In this document: piece by piece, positions 35,003 to 43,821 of the stretch | How positions within the stretch are numbered: the stretch's first letter is position 1 | How the letters are laid out: every line of letters starts with the position of its first letter | NCBI GenBank assembly: GCA_002359215.1 | Contig: DEMN01000013.1 | Location: 1-64,000 of the forward strand | Source: Flavobacteriales bacterium UBA2669 | GTDB taxonomy: Bacteria; Bacteroidota; Bacteroidia; Flavobacteriales_E; Vicingaceae | Length of the DNA: 64,000 nucleotides | Reading direction: 5' to 3' | Notes under the pieces: model-generated | Told to the model about the DNA's origin: nothing | The model's input: the letters and a program-made list of their open reading frames with translations, nothing else | Database searches by the model: none | Program-made: the position numbers and the translations under genes

Positions 35003-36442
35003 CTACTTACCCAACTCTTGCTTCGTTTTTTCTAAACTTCTTTTTATCATTGCTAATGCTTTGTCTATAGTAGCAAATTTGGTTCTAAAAGATAAAATTG
35101 CCATTCGTATTACAAATTTCTCATTCACTACAGTAGAGCTCAAAAACACGCTGCCATCTTGGTGGATGTGTTCCATTAATTTTTTATTAAATTCATTGGC
35201 ATTTTCTTTAGCAGGATACCAAAAATAACTTACCGATAAATCGGGTTCAGGACCTACTTCAAAACCTTGTTCCACTAATTGCTCTCTAAAATAAGTAGTA
35301 AGCAATAACTTCTCTTCCAAACAAGCAATAAAAGGTTTTACACCATGTAATTGCAAGGGCAACCATAATCGTAACCCTCTAAAATGTTTGGTCAGTTCAG
35401 GAGAAACATTTGCCGGACTATTAGTCAACTCATCCCCCATAGCATCTTGCATATAATTAGCAGTATAAAGATTGGAGTGTAATAATGCTTCTTTATCTTT
35501 TACCAAAACAGCGCCTAATCCATAAGGTAAAAACATTCCTTTGTGTGGATCAACTACTAAACTATCGGCTGTTTCCATTCCCTCAAATAAATGCTTTTTA
35601 GATGTCATCACGAAGAAACCACCATAGGCAGCATCTACATGAAACCATAAATTATGTTGATGAGCAATATTTCCGATTTCTGCTAATGGATCAATAGCTC
35701 CTGTATCTGTTGTTCCTGCTGAGGCAATTACCAAAAATGGTCGTAACCCATTAGATTTATCTGTCTTTATTAATTGCTCTAATATTGCTGTATTTATCTT
35801 GTGGTTTTCATCTAAGTCAATATAACGAATAATGACATCTTCCAACCCAATAATTTTTAGTGCTTTTTGAATACAATGATGTACCTGAGCACTTAAATAA
35901 ACTACACTTTTAGTAATTTTTTCATTTTTAATTTGATGTTTATCTCGAGCAGCAGCTAAAGCAATTAAATTAGAGATAGAACCTCCTGAAGCCAAATTAC
36001 CCACCGCAGTTTTAGGAAAAGAAAATACATCTTTCAACCAATTAATCACTTCGTTTTCTATAGTAACTGCTCCCGGTGAAGCATAAAAAACTCCTGCATA
36101 TTCATTAGAAATGGCGGCTAAAAAATCGCCCAAGGCAGCAGTGTAAATTCCCCCTCCGGGAATGTACCCAACATGTCCGCCAGATGCTGCTTTAATTCCC
36201 GTATCTATAACTTCTGATTGGTACAGCTTTATAAGTGCTTCAATACTTATTGGTGTTTTAATTGCTAATTTATCACTTGCTTTTGTTGTTGCAGTAAAAG
36301 AAGTAGAATTGGGTAATTCTTCTATAAATTGATTAGCAAACGCACTTACTTTATCAAGCAATTGCTTTCTATCGGATAGATTTACTTCTAATTGGTTGGC
36401 AATTTTTTCTTGCTCTTTTATCTTAACTATTAATTCTTGCAT
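35003..36442 (-). CDS. group II PLP-dependent amino acid decarboxylase
   Basis: 479 aa from the ATG at 36442. An upstream ATG at 36475 is rejected because the promoter -7 box at 36463-36470 overlaps that stretch. The fold-type I PLP centre is complete: VSFPKTAVGNLASGGSISN for the phosphate loop, HVDAAYGG for the ring Asp, and K301 in VVDPHKGMFLPYG as Schiff-base lysine. The group includes glutamate, aromatic amino acid, cysteine-sulfinate and diaminobutyrate decarboxylases. The substrate cannot be decided. Monocistronic. Confidence 0.88.
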   Translation of the reverse strand: MQELIVKIKEQEKIANQLEVNLSDRKQLLDKVSAFANQFIEELPNSTSFTATTKASDKLAIKTPISIEALIKLYQSEVIDTGIKAASGGHVGYIPGGGIYTAALGDFLAAISNEYAGVFYASPGAVTIENEVINWLKDVFSFPKTAVGNLASGGSISNLIALAAARDKHQIKNEKITKSVVYLSAQVHHCIQKALKIIGLEDVIIRYIDLDENHKINTAILEQLIKTDKSNGLRPFLVIASAGTTDTGAIDPLAEIGNIAHQHNLWFHVDAAYGGFFVMTSKKHLFEGMETADSLVVDPHKGMFLPYGLGAVLVKDKEALLHSNLYTANYMQDAMGDELTNSPANVSPELTKHFRGLRLWLPLQLHGVKPFIACLEEKLLLTTYFREQLVEQGFEVGPEPDLSVSYFWYPAKENANEFNKKLMEHIHQDGSVFLSSTVVNEKFVIRMAILSFRTKFATIDKALAMIKRSLEKTKQELGK

Positions 36443-36462
36443 AAAACTATATTTCATTACAA

Positions 36463-36470
36463 CAAAAATA
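36463..36470 (-). promoter_or_regulatory. -7 element of the decarboxylase gene
   Basis: On the minus strand TATTTTTG (36470-36463). The predicted start site near 36457 makes initiation at ATG 36475 impossible and favours ATG 36442 (or 36457). Confidence 0.45.
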
Positions 36471-36547
36471 AACATACGGAGTAAGAAAGCATATTAAATG
36501 TTGAACTATAAAATTTAGTTGGAATTATTTTTTAATAAAGAACAAAA

Positions 36548-37393
36548 TTAACTTAGCACTTCATTAAATTTTTTCAATATTTCTATTGTAGCTTCATTGA
36601 TATATTGTTTGCTTTTATAGTAAGCTACCCATTTTATTCCTGCAATAGAATTGGTTAAAAATAATTCATCTGCTTGTAACAACATGCTCCCTGTAACTGT
36701 TCCTTCTATTACATTTATACCCATAATTTGAGCTACTTCTATAATATGTTTTCTGGTAATTCCATCTATACAGCCTTCAGAAAGTGACGGAGTATAAAGT
36801 GTATTATTTTTATATAAAAATACATTGGAACTAATAGCTTCAACAATGTGATTATCTTGGTTCACCATTAAACAATCATCTAAATTATTTTCTGTTTTAT
36901 AAATTCCGGTAAGCACATTAGGAATTTTGTTGGTAGTTTTTATTTGAGTTAATACTGTTGGATGTATTCTAATATCTGAATACAAATCTATTGATAATCC
37001 TTTTTTATTAAGTTCATATAAATTTTTGGAAATGGGTATTGCTTCTATTACATAAGATTTTGTATCGTTTTTTGGAGTGTAAAGACCTTCTCCAACTCTA
37101 AACACCGTAATTCTTACCCTACCTCCCTTTATTATGTTGTTCTTTTTAATTAAATGTAAAACCTGCTCGTGCAGTTCTTCAAAAGTAAGCGAAATAGCAT
37201 TCATCCTAAGTAAATCCATTCCTTTTTTAAGACGGGCAAAATGATCTTTAACAAAAACGGGAACTCCGTTAATTACTCTAATGGTTTCAAAAACAGCATC
37301 GCCATACTTAAATGCTCTGTTGTCTATTGTAAATACCTTCTCTTCTTCTTCATATAAAAAACCATCATAATTTATGTAGCGTTTTTCTATCAA
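36548..37393 (-). CDS. class IV PLP aminotransferase (PabC/BCAT type)
   Basis: 281 aa. RAFKYGDAVFETIRV (27-41) is the N-terminal signature, the catalytic lysine lies in TQIKTTNKIPNVL, and EAISSNVFLYKNN with DGITRKHIIEVA is the C-terminal half of the active site. The family includes 4-amino-4-deoxychorismate lyase, branched-chain and D-amino acid aminotransferases. Length and sequence cannot separate them firmly, though a lone copy beside an HAD phosphatase would fit PabC in folate synthesis. It overlaps the upstream HAD gene by 4 bp. Confidence 0.86.
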   Translation of the reverse strand: MIEKRYINYDGFLYEEEEKVFTIDNRAFKYGDAVFETIRVINGVPVFVKDHFARLKKGMDLLRMNAISLTFEELHEQVLHLIKKNNIIKGGRVRITVFRVGEGLYTPKNDTKSYVIEAIPISKNLYELNKKGLSIDLYSDIRIHPTVLTQIKTTNKIPNVLTGIYKTENNLDDCLMVNQDNHIVEAISSNVFLYKNNTLYTPSLSEGCIDGITRKHIIEVAQIMGINVIEGTVTGSMLLQADELFLTNSIAGIKWVAYYKSKQYINEATIEILKKFNEVLS

Positions 37394-37872
37394 AACAAGT
37401 AGTTTTTAAGTTGTTTTAGGTTGGTGTTTGGCTCAATTTTAAAAGATTTCACTCCTACTTTAGTTGCTGCATCAATATCTCGCTGACTATCACCAATCAT
37501 AAAAGATACAGTTTTATCAACATTAAAACGTGCTATGGCTTTTTCTAATAGTAATGAATCAGGCTTGCGACATATACATCGTTCTACATCAGAATGATGC
37601 GGACAATAATAAATCTCTAAAATAGTAATTCCTTCTTTTTTGAATTGAGTTAACATGTGGGCGTGTACGAGATGTACATCATTTTTGTTATATATTCCTT
37701 TAGAAATTCCTCCCTGATTGGTAATTACAATAAATTCAAACCCTTTTTCTTGAGCCAATTTTAAAAAATCAACCACTCCTTCATTTATTTCAAAATCAGT
37801 TATTTTAAAAGTATATGCTCCTCTTTCTTTATTTATTACTCCGTCTCTATCTAAAAAAATAACTTTACGCAT
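37390..37872 (-). CDS. HAD-IIIA phosphatase, GmhB/HisB-like
   Basis: 160 aa. Catalytic aspartates D8 and D10 in FLDRDGVIN, motif II TNQGGISKG (51-59), a zinc loop C90-x-H92...C99-x-C101 and motif IV GDSQRD (127-132). This is the histidinol-phosphate/heptose-bisphosphate phosphatase group. GmhB makes ADP-heptose precursors by removing the 7-phosphate of heptose 1,7-bisphosphate. The rest of the heptose pathway is not in the window, so the substrate is open. Part of a tight minus-strand run with the aminotransferase and rhomboid. Confidence 0.88.
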   Translation of the reverse strand: MRKVIFLDRDGVINKERGAYTFKITDFEINEGVVDFLKLAQEKGFEFIVITNQGGISKGIYNKNDVHLVHAHMLTQFKKEGITILEIYYCPHHSDVERCICRKPDSLLLEKAIARFNVDKTVSFMIGDSQRDIDAATKVGVKSFKIEPNTNLKQLKNYLF

Positions 37873-37884
37873 GAGGTTAATAGT

Positions 37885-38517
37885 TTAAAAGTTTAGAGCA
37901 TTCATTAATTGACCTATAAAATTCATAAAAGCACCTGGAACAAAAATTAATGTAAACAAAAACCCGAACACTGCTCCCCAAGTATGAGCATCATGAGCCA
38001 CATTATCACTACTTTTTTTGTCCATGTAAATTTCATAAGCTAAATAAAGTACTCCAAACAATAATGGATTAATAGTAAAAGGCAAAAAGATAATTCCTAT
38101 CCCTCCTGTAAAAGGCATAAATGCTATAGCAGCAAACAATACTGCCGAGACAGCTCCTGAGGCTCCTACAGAATTGTAACCGTAATTATTTTTATGTCGG
38201 GCTAATGCCGGTAATGATGCTACTGCAATTCCACCAATATAAATAAACAAGTAGTAAACAATTCCCATCGTTCCCATTTCGTTTATTAAAATAGTTTCTA
38301 CAATCTCTCCAAAACTGTACAATACATACATATTAAAGATAAGGTGAAAAATATTTTGTTTATCATGAATAAAAGCATGTGTAAACAAACGATACCATTC
38401 TTTATTATTATAAACTAAATAGGGATTAAAAAGTAGTTTGTGATAGAGCTGAGTATTACTATTGGCAGAAAAAGATACAATAACGGTAATTATGATAATA
38501 ATAAGAGTAATGCTCAT
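37885..38517 (-). CDS. rhomboid intramembrane serine protease
   Basis: 210 aa with six membrane segments. The catalytic dyad is S120 in SVGASGAVSAV and H178 in DAHTWGAVFGF. The L1 loop has YRLFTHAFIHD and IFHLIFNMYVLY, as usual for rhomboids. It cleaves membrane-spanning substrates within the bilayer; the physiological substrate is unknown. It lies 12 bp upstream of the HAD gene on the minus strand. Confidence 0.94.
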   Translation of the reverse strand: MSITLIIIIITVIVSFSANSNTQLYHKLLFNPYLVYNNKEWYRLFTHAFIHDKQNIFHLIFNMYVLYSFGEIVETILINEMGTMGIVYYLFIYIGGIAVASLPALARHKNNYGYNSVGASGAVSAVLFAAIAFMPFTGGIGIIFLPFTINPLLFGVLYLAYEIYMDKKSSDNVAHDAHTWGAVFGFLFTLIFVPGAFMNFIGQLMNALNF

Positions 38518-38559
38518 TCAGTTAATTTTAAGGTGTGTTCTTGCAATTTAATTACAAGT

Positions 38560-39006
38560 TTATTCGCAAAGGCAATCTCGTTTTAATCCTTCAAAGGAAA
38601 TATTTACAAGTGTTGCAATGTCTTCTTTTTCTTCTGCGGTAGATAACCTTCTAGGTTCGCACGTTTCTATCAAGAGGATAACTTCTCTTCCATCAGCTAA
38701 TTTTCCTTCTATTTGATATTCAGGACAAGGCTCTCTTGTTGTTGAACTTTCCGAAAAATTAACTTTAGCCTTTTGGAAAAAAGTTTTATCGAAATCTTCT
38801 AGAGCAATATTGTTGCACTCAAGTGTACAAGTTATGTATTTATTCGTTACAACCAATTCTGTTTCTTCAATAAACTCTAGCACTCTGCCTTCGGGCAACC
38901 AAGAAGAACGCGCATCATCTCCTGTATAAAAAATGGCATAAACCATTACGCATCCTAATCCGAATCCTATTAAATAATACTTTAACCTATGTATAAATTT
39001 ATCCAT
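38560..39006 (-). CDS. membrane-anchored DUF4258-like protein
   Basis: 148 aa. One N-terminal membrane segment (about 10-27) then a small soluble domain. ALEDFDKTFFQKAKVNFSES, then CPEYQIEGKLADGREVILLI and IATLVNISFEG fit the strand-helix pattern of DUF4258. Six cysteines occur in the soluble part, two of them at the very end (DCLCE). Function unknown. It stands 26 bp downstream of alanine dehydrogenase, so the two are probably co-transcribed. Confidence 0.65.
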   Translation of the reverse strand: MDKFIHRLKYYLIGFGLGCVMVYAIFYTGDDARSSWLPEGRVLEFIEETELVVTNKYITCTLECNNIALEDFDKTFFQKAKVNFSESSTTREPCPEYQIEGKLADGREVILLIETCEPRRLSTAEEKEDIATLVNISFEGLKRDCLCE

Positions 39007-39032
39007 TTTTTAAATTTGATAATATTAACAAC

Positions 39033-40247
39033 TTACATTGCCATTAACAGCAAGTTAATATCTTTATAAGGCATGTTAAATGTTTCTGCTAAATATTTAT
39101 TGGTTAATATTCCTTTGTAAATATATACTCCATTTTGAATGCCTACATAAGAACGAATCATAGCCTCTATTCCACCAAATTCTCCTGTATCTAAAATTGT
39201 TGGAGCAATAACATTACTTAGTGCATAAGAAGCTGTTCTAGCAACTCTTGAAGCAATATTTGGCACACAATAATGTATCACTCCGTGTTTAGCAAAAACA
39301 GGTGCTTGATGGCTAGTTATTTCAGAAGTTTCTATACAACCTCCTTTATCAATACTTACATCCACAATTACAGAATAATCTTTCATGCATTTTACCATTT
39401 CTTCGGTAACAATTATTGGAGCTCTACCAATTTTACTACTAATTGCTCCTATAACCACATCGGCTGATTTTAGTGCTTTTAATAATACTTTAGGCTGAAC
39501 AATAGATGTTTGTAATCGTTGTCCGACCGCTGTTTGCAACCTTCTTAATTTATGAATATTGTTATCAAAAACTTTTACTGAAGCTCCTAAACCAACTGCA
39601 GTTCTAGCAGCAAACTCTCCTACTGTTCCTGCTCCAAGAATTACAACTTCTGTTGGAGAAACACCAGAAATTCCTCCAAACATTTGTCCTTGACCATTTC
39701 TTTGGTTACTTAAATATTCGGCAGCAATAAGGATAGCTGTATTTCCTGCAATTTCACTCATAGCAGTAACTATAGGTAAAATTCCATCTGGATCTTTAAT
39801 AAAATCAAAAGCTACAGCAGTAATTTTTTTAGAAATTAATTTTTTAAGAAAATCTTTTGGCTGAATTGGTAACTGCAAAGCTGAAATTAATAATTGTCCA
39901 TTTTGCATCATATCAATTTCTTCGAGAGTTGGTGGCTCAACTTTAAGAATCATGTTCGCTTTATACACCTCTTCGGTACCATAAACAATTTGAGCTCCTG
40001 CTTCACTATAATCTTTATCGCTAAAACTACAACCTTCTCCAGCTCCTGTTTCAATAATAACTTCATGTCCGTTGTTTACTAACAATGCCACAGCATCAGG
40101 AACTAAAGGGATTCTCTTTTCTTGTATAGAAGTTTCTTTAGGAATTCCTATCTGTAAACTACTTTTTTTACGAGCCACTTCAAGCATTTCTTCTTGAGGC
40201 ATAAAACCATGGGCTAAAGATTTTAGTAAATCATCTGATGTTGGCAT
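39033..40247 (-). CDS. ald: alanine dehydrogenase
   Basis: 404 aa, about 30 more than Bacillus Ald because of an N-terminal helix (MPTSDDLLKSLAHGFMPQ) seen in Bacteroidota forms. IGIPKETSIQEKRIPLVPDA (33-52) holds the substrate-binding Arg and Lys, and AAEYLSNQ and VVILGAGTVGEFAA are the NAD-binding part. VDVSIDKGGCIETSE and HYCVPNIASRVARTA complete the family pattern. It interconverts L-alanine and pyruvate plus ammonia with NAD. A -7 box lies 31 bp upstream. Confidence 0.94.
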   Translation of the reverse strand: MPTSDDLLKSLAHGFMPQEEMLEVARKKSSLQIGIPKETSIQEKRIPLVPDAVALLVNNGHEVIIETGAGEGCSFSDKDYSEAGAQIVYGTEEVYKANMILKVEPPTLEEIDMMQNGQLLISALQLPIQPKDFLKKLISKKITAVAFDFIKDPDGILPIVTAMSEIAGNTAILIAAEYLSNQRNGQGQMFGGISGVSPTEVVILGAGTVGEFAARTAVGLGASVKVFDNNIHKLRRLQTAVGQRLQTSIVQPKVLLKALKSADVVIGAISSKIGRAPIIVTEEMVKCMKDYSVIVDVSIDKGGCIETSEITSHQAPVFAKHGVIHYCVPNIASRVARTASYALSNVIAPTILDTGEFGGIEAMIRSYVGIQNGVYIYKGILTNKYLAETFNMPYKDINLLLMAM

Positions 40248-40277
40248 ATCCTTAATTTTTTTCTTAATGAACAGTTA

Positions 40278-40285
40278 CAAATTTA
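40278..40285 (-). promoter_or_regulatory. -7 element before alanine dehydrogenase
   Basis: On the minus strand TAAATTTG (40285-40278), about 31 bp from the start codon. No -33 TTG at proper spacing. Confidence 0.4.
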
Positions 40286-40326
40286 TTAATTAGCAAGCAC
40301 TTTACTAGCTAAAAACAAAACATTTA

Positions 40327-40761
40327 TTAATACAAAATTGTTATTAATCTTTTATTGTCTTCAGTTAGTGTTATGGAGACTTTTACTGCTTTTTCGGGAA
40401 TAAGGTTAGGAATTTTTTCAGGCCACTCTATAAAACAATAATTTCCACTATAAAAGTATTCTTCCACACCAAAATCTAAAGCTTCTTCCTCTTCTTTAAT
40501 TCTATAAAAATCAAAATGATAAATTTGTTTATTATCTTCCGTAAGATACTCATTAACAATAGAGAAAGTAGGGCTTTGAATGGTATCCATGACTTTTAAT
40601 GTTTTGCACAGTTGCTTAATTAAAGTAGTTTTCCCTGCTCCCATTTCTCCATAAAAAGTAATGATTTTATGCTTTCCTATAGCTGACAAAAGCTGCTCGG
40701 CTATTTGTGGTAAATCTGCTAATGCAAAAGCGTTGAGTTTTATTTCAGAAACTTGACTCAT
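40327..40761 (-). CDS. tsaE: tRNA threonylcarbamoyladenosine synthesis ATPase TsaE
   Basis: 144 aa. P-loop GEMGAGKTT (38-46), switch region SPTFSIVNEY, HFDFYRI with the catalytic acidic residues, and CFIEWPEKIPNLIP are all present. TsaE drives turnover of the TsaB-TsaD complex that makes t6A37 on ANN-decoding tRNAs. The gene follows the DUF6056 gene by 16 bp and may share its transcript. Confidence 0.95.
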   Translation of the reverse strand: MSQVSEIKLNAFALADLPQIAEQLLSAIGKHKIITFYGEMGAGKTTLIKQLCKTLKVMDTIQSPTFSIVNEYLTEDNKQIYHFDFYRIKEEEEALDFGVEEYFYSGNYCFIEWPEKIPNLIPEKAVKVSITLTEDNKRLITILY

Positions 40762-40777
40762 ATTAAATAGATAGTTT

Positions 40778-42115
40778 TTATTCCTCCAAAATTAAGGCAT
40801 TATTCAACTTAAAATGTCTTTTTAAATCTACATTTAAAAAATGGGTAGTATCGGTAGTTATTTCTGCTGATGGCAAATATCCCGAATAAGGCAATGGTTT
40901 TAAATAAATAGAGTGTTGATGAGTGATGCTTGCTTTCATTTTTGCTAGTTCGTCCATACGCTTATCATAAGCTGTTGCATAGTTGTTATGGATTTGAAAG
41001 GTAACTACAACAAACACCAAAACACCTATTGTATTTATTGCTAAAATATTTTTTTTCAACTTTTCTGAAATATTAATTTCATTTCCTAATAAAAATAAAT
41101 ACCTAATTAACAAGATTAATATTAATACGGAAGCAACCATTGTAGCTCTATCGGGAGGAAGTGCCCCTAAAGGAATTACCACAATAAGCTGATTGATAAT
41201 TACAATGGAAACGATAAGTAATAAGGAATACAGCAACTCTCTTACAGGACGAAAATTCACTGATTTAAATTGAGCAATTGCACCTAATATATAAAATGGG
41301 AAAGCCAGTAAAATGGCAGGTATAAAAGTATAATGAAGTTTAAACAGCAAACTTTTTACCGTGGCGTAGGCTGTAAATAGTATTACCTTTGTCCATGGCA
41401 AACTTGGTGTGAGTTCATCTCTTAAAGCAGTTCCTGAGCTAAAAAATATCACACACAAACCTGAAAAAAGCAATACAGCAGATAGTAGATAAGGTAACTG
41501 TACTTTAAATTGTAATGGTTGTTTTACTGCAAACACCACTAAAAACAATAACAAAATAAGTATCATTGGTTCGTTAGATCCGCTTATAAAAATAGAAGAT
41601 ATAATCAATAAAAAATAATCTCCACTGTTTTTTTCTTTTTTAAAAAACACACCTAACAAAAAAAATAAAGCAATAGTGCTGTATAAGTAGACTATCGAAC
41701 CTGTAAACCAAAACCAAACATCATTAGGAAAAAGTGTTAGAAAGAAAAATACAGTCATAGCCAAAAAAGCAAGTAGCCACTTATTCCTTAAATTAATATC
41801 ATAAAAATTTGCTGCATTTTTGGTAAGACGAGTAATAGCTATATATAACAGCAGGCAAGAAGTTAAATTAAAAACCATTAAAAAATAAGGAATTTTAGTA
41901 AAAGGTAGCAAAGAAGCTATTAATAAATTAGATGCAAACCTTCCGTGCCAATTAAACTGTAAATGATTAAAAACTTCAACTACACTTTTATTTTTTATTT
42001 CAGTAAGAAAATAAAAATCATCTGCTGCATACCTATTAAAATAAGCGGTTGAGATGAAGAAAAAACTCCACAAAAACACTTGTATTAATAAATATGGATG
42101 AGTATATTTAGGCAA
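40778..42115 (-). CDS. DUF6056-like polytopic membrane protein
   Basis: 445 aa with about ten to eleven hydrophobic segments. The N-terminal RYAADDFYFLTEIKN loop after the first membrane segment, with paired aspartates, and NWHGRFASNLL resemble the DUF6056/GtrII and GT-C class of lipid-linked sugar transferases. In those, an acidic pair in the first periplasmic loop binds the donor. The 80-residue C-terminal tail is periplasmic. A glycosyltransferase role is likely but not proved. Confidence 0.75.
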   Translation of the reverse strand: MPKYTHPYLLIQVFLWSFFFISTAYFNRYAADDFYFLTEIKNKSVVEVFNHLQFNWHGRFASNLLIASLLPFTKIPYFLMVFNLTSCLLLYIAITRLTKNAANFYDINLRNKWLLAFLAMTVFFFLTLFPNDVWFWFTGSIVYLYSTIALFFLLGVFFKKEKNSGDYFLLIISSIFISGSNEPMILILLLFLVVFAVKQPLQFKVQLPYLLSAVLLFSGLCVIFFSSGTALRDELTPSLPWTKVILFTAYATVKSLLFKLHYTFIPAILLAFPFYILGAIAQFKSVNFRPVRELLYSLLLIVSIVIINQLIVVIPLGALPPDRATMVASVLILILLIRYLFLLGNEINISEKLKKNILAINTIGVLVFVVVTFQIHNNYATAYDKRMDELAKMKASITHQHSIYLKPLPYSGYLPSAEITTDTTHFLNVDLKRHFKLNNALILEE

Positions 42116-42213
42116 ATAACTAGTTTTTAGTTGATAATTGGTAAAAATAAAAAATTAAAATGAAGTGATTAGATATTATTTTTTTACAAACTATATTCAA
42201 TACGCTTTTTTAT

Positions 42214-42221
42214 TATTTTTG
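42214..42221 (+). promoter_or_regulatory. -7 element of the tRNA-Pro gene
   Basis: TATTTTTG ends 12 bp before the first base of the tRNA, a normal distance for a short 5' leader. The -33 half is not evident. Confidence 0.45.
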
Positions 42222-42233
42222 CTCAAAATTATT

Positions 42234-42308
42234 CGGGGTGTAGCTTAGTCCGGTTAAAGTGCGCGTCTGGGGGGCGCGAGATCGGAGGTTCGAATCCTCT
42301 CACCCCGA
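42234..42308 (+). tRNA. tRNA-Pro (anticodon GGG)
   Basis: 75 nt cloverleaf. The acceptor stem CGGGGTG (42234-42240) pairs fully with CACCCCG (42301-42307). The anticodon stem CGCGT/GCGCG encloses CTGGGGG, giving anticodon GGG. The T arm GGAGG-TTCGAAT-CCTCT is canonical and A42308 is the discriminator. C1-G72 is the bacterial tRNA-Pro identity pair. CCA is not encoded (the next bases are CT), so it must be added after RNase Z cleavage. Confidence 0.97.
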
Positions 42309-42370
42309 CTTTTCAAACTATAACAAGTGCTGACACATCTATATAAAATTCTATTTATCAATTATATATT

Positions 42371-42811
42371 ATGAAAGCATTTTTTAAAGATATTTTTGAA
42401 TATCACCATTACTTCAATCAAAAACTAGGACAACAAATGATTGAAAATAAAAATATACTTTCAGAAAAAGTAATCCCTCTTTTTTCTCACACAATAAATG
42501 CACACCAAATTTGGAATGCTCGAATCACAAATACGGAAAAATTGGATGTACATCAAGTTCACTCGCTTCCTCAATGTATAAAAATTGATATTAATAACTT
42601 TAAAGATACTTTGGAAATTATAAATGAATATAAACTGAACGAAATAATTCCTTATTCTAATTCAAAAGGTAATGAATTTAATAACTCTATCGAGCAAATA
42701 CTATTTCACATTGCAAATCATTTCAGTCATCATAAAGGACAAATCATTTCCGACTTAAAGCATAGCGGCATTACTCCATTAATAACTGATTATATATTTT
42801 ACAAGCGATAA
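42371..42811 (+). CDS. DinB-like metal-dependent hydrolase
   Basis: 146 aa, four-helix DinB/YfiT-type protein. The three metal-binding histidines are suggested by HTINAHQIWNARI (near 36-48) and HIANHFSHHKGQI (near 116-128). The family includes bacillithiol-dependent transferases and many damage-inducible proteins without proven activity. Single gene between tRNA-Pro and sucD, a typical place for acquired genes, but no tRNA 3'-end duplication is found around it. Only about 25 percent visually similar to the DinB at 61860. Confidence 0.85.
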   Translation: MKAFFKDIFEYHHYFNQKLGQQMIENKNILSEKVIPLFSHTINAHQIWNARITNTEKLDVHQVHSLPQCIKIDINNFKDTLEIINEYKLNEIIPYSNSKGNEFNNSIEQILFHIANHFSHHKGQIISDLKHSGITPLITDYIFYKR

Positions 42812-42857
42812 TTATTCAAACAAAACATTAGTTTGTTGAATAACTTAAAAAAAGTTA

Positions 42858-42888
42858 TTGTATGTTTCAGTTTTAAATTCTACTTTTG
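42858..42888 (+). promoter_or_regulatory. promoter of sucD
   Basis: TTG (42858-42860), N20, TACTTTTG (42881-42888). The full match supports ATG 42925 as the start, because the in-frame TTG at 42886 overlaps the -7 box. Confidence 0.65.
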
Positions 42889-42924
42889 AACTCACAAAAA
42901 AATAAACTGAGAAAATATAAAAAT

Positions 42925-43803
42925 ATGAGTGTATTAGTAAACAAAAATTCAAAGATAATAGTTCAAGGATTTACAGGTACTGAAGGTACTTTTCATGCAA
43001 GTCAAATGATAGAATATGGTACTAACGTTGTTGGTGGAGTTACTCCTGGTAAAGGTGGTCAAAATCATTTAGACAAGCCTGTATTTAACACTGTAGAAGA
43101 TGCTGTAAAAGTTACAGGAGCTGATGTTTCTATTATTTTTGTACCACCGGCTTTTGCTGCCGATGCAATTATTGAAGCTGCTGATGCAGGTATAAAAGTA
43201 ATTGTTTGTATTACTGAAGGAATTCCTGTAAAAGATATGATTCCCGTAAAAGAATACTTAAAATCTGCTAATGCACGTTTAATAGGACCAAATTGTCCTG
43301 GAATTATTACACCAGATGGTGCTAAAGTAGGAATTATGCCAGGTTTTATTTTTAAATCAGGAAAAATAGGTATTGTTTCAAAATCAGGAACATTAACTTA
43401 CGAAGCTGCCGACCAAGTGGTAAAAGCAGGTTTAGGTATATCAACTGCTATTGGTATTGGCGGAGATCCAATTATTGGAACAACTACTCAAGAAGCTATA
43501 GAATTATTTATGAATGATCCTGAAACTGAAGGAATTGTAATGATTGGAGAAATAGGCGGAAATTTAGAAGCTAACGCTGCTAAGTGGATTAAAGCAAATG
43601 GTAATAAACCTGTTGTGGGTTTTATTGCCGGAGAAACTGCTCCAGCAGGAAGAACAATGGGACATGCCGGTGCTATTGTTGGTGGTGAAGAAGATACTGC
43701 CAAAGCTAAAAAGAAAATTATGAGAGATTGTGGTATTACTGTAGTTGACTCTCCTGCAGATATAGGTCAAACCATGGCTGAATTAATGAAGGTTAATGCA
43801 TAA
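42925..43803 (+). CDS. sucD: succinate-CoA ligase, alpha subunit
   Basis: 292 aa from ATG 42925, the usual length. CoA-binding GFTGTEGTFHASQ (15-27) and VGGVTPGKGG (36-45) are followed by LIGPNCPGIITP. The phosphohistidine is in RTMGHAGAIVGG. Catalyses succinyl-CoA + NDP + Pi to succinate + NTP in the TCA cycle. The beta subunit gene is not adjacent, as is common in Bacteroidota. It precedes fabG by 18 bp and may share its mRNA. Confidence 0.96.
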   Translation: MSVLVNKNSKIIVQGFTGTEGTFHASQMIEYGTNVVGGVTPGKGGQNHLDKPVFNTVEDAVKVTGADVSIIFVPPAFAADAIIEAADAGIKVIVCITEGIPVKDMIPVKEYLKSANARLIGPNCPGIITPDGAKVGIMPGFIFKSGKIGIVSKSGTLTYEAADQVVKAGLGISTAIGIGGDPIIGTTTQEAIELFMNDPETEGIVMIGEIGGNLEANAAKWIKANGNKPVVGFIAGETAPAGRTMGHAGAIVGGEEDTAKAKKKIMRDCGITVVDSPADIGQTMAELMKVNA

Positions 43804-43821
43804 CTCATAAATTTAGATATT

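Noticed and set aside
36443..36475. Upstream ATG (36475) as start of the PLP decarboxylase
   Set aside because: It lies upstream of the predicted transcription start, since the -7 box is at 36463-36470.
42234..42925. tRNA-Pro as an integration site for the DinB gene
   Set aside because: No duplicate of the tRNA 3' end is found downstream and no integrase is present.
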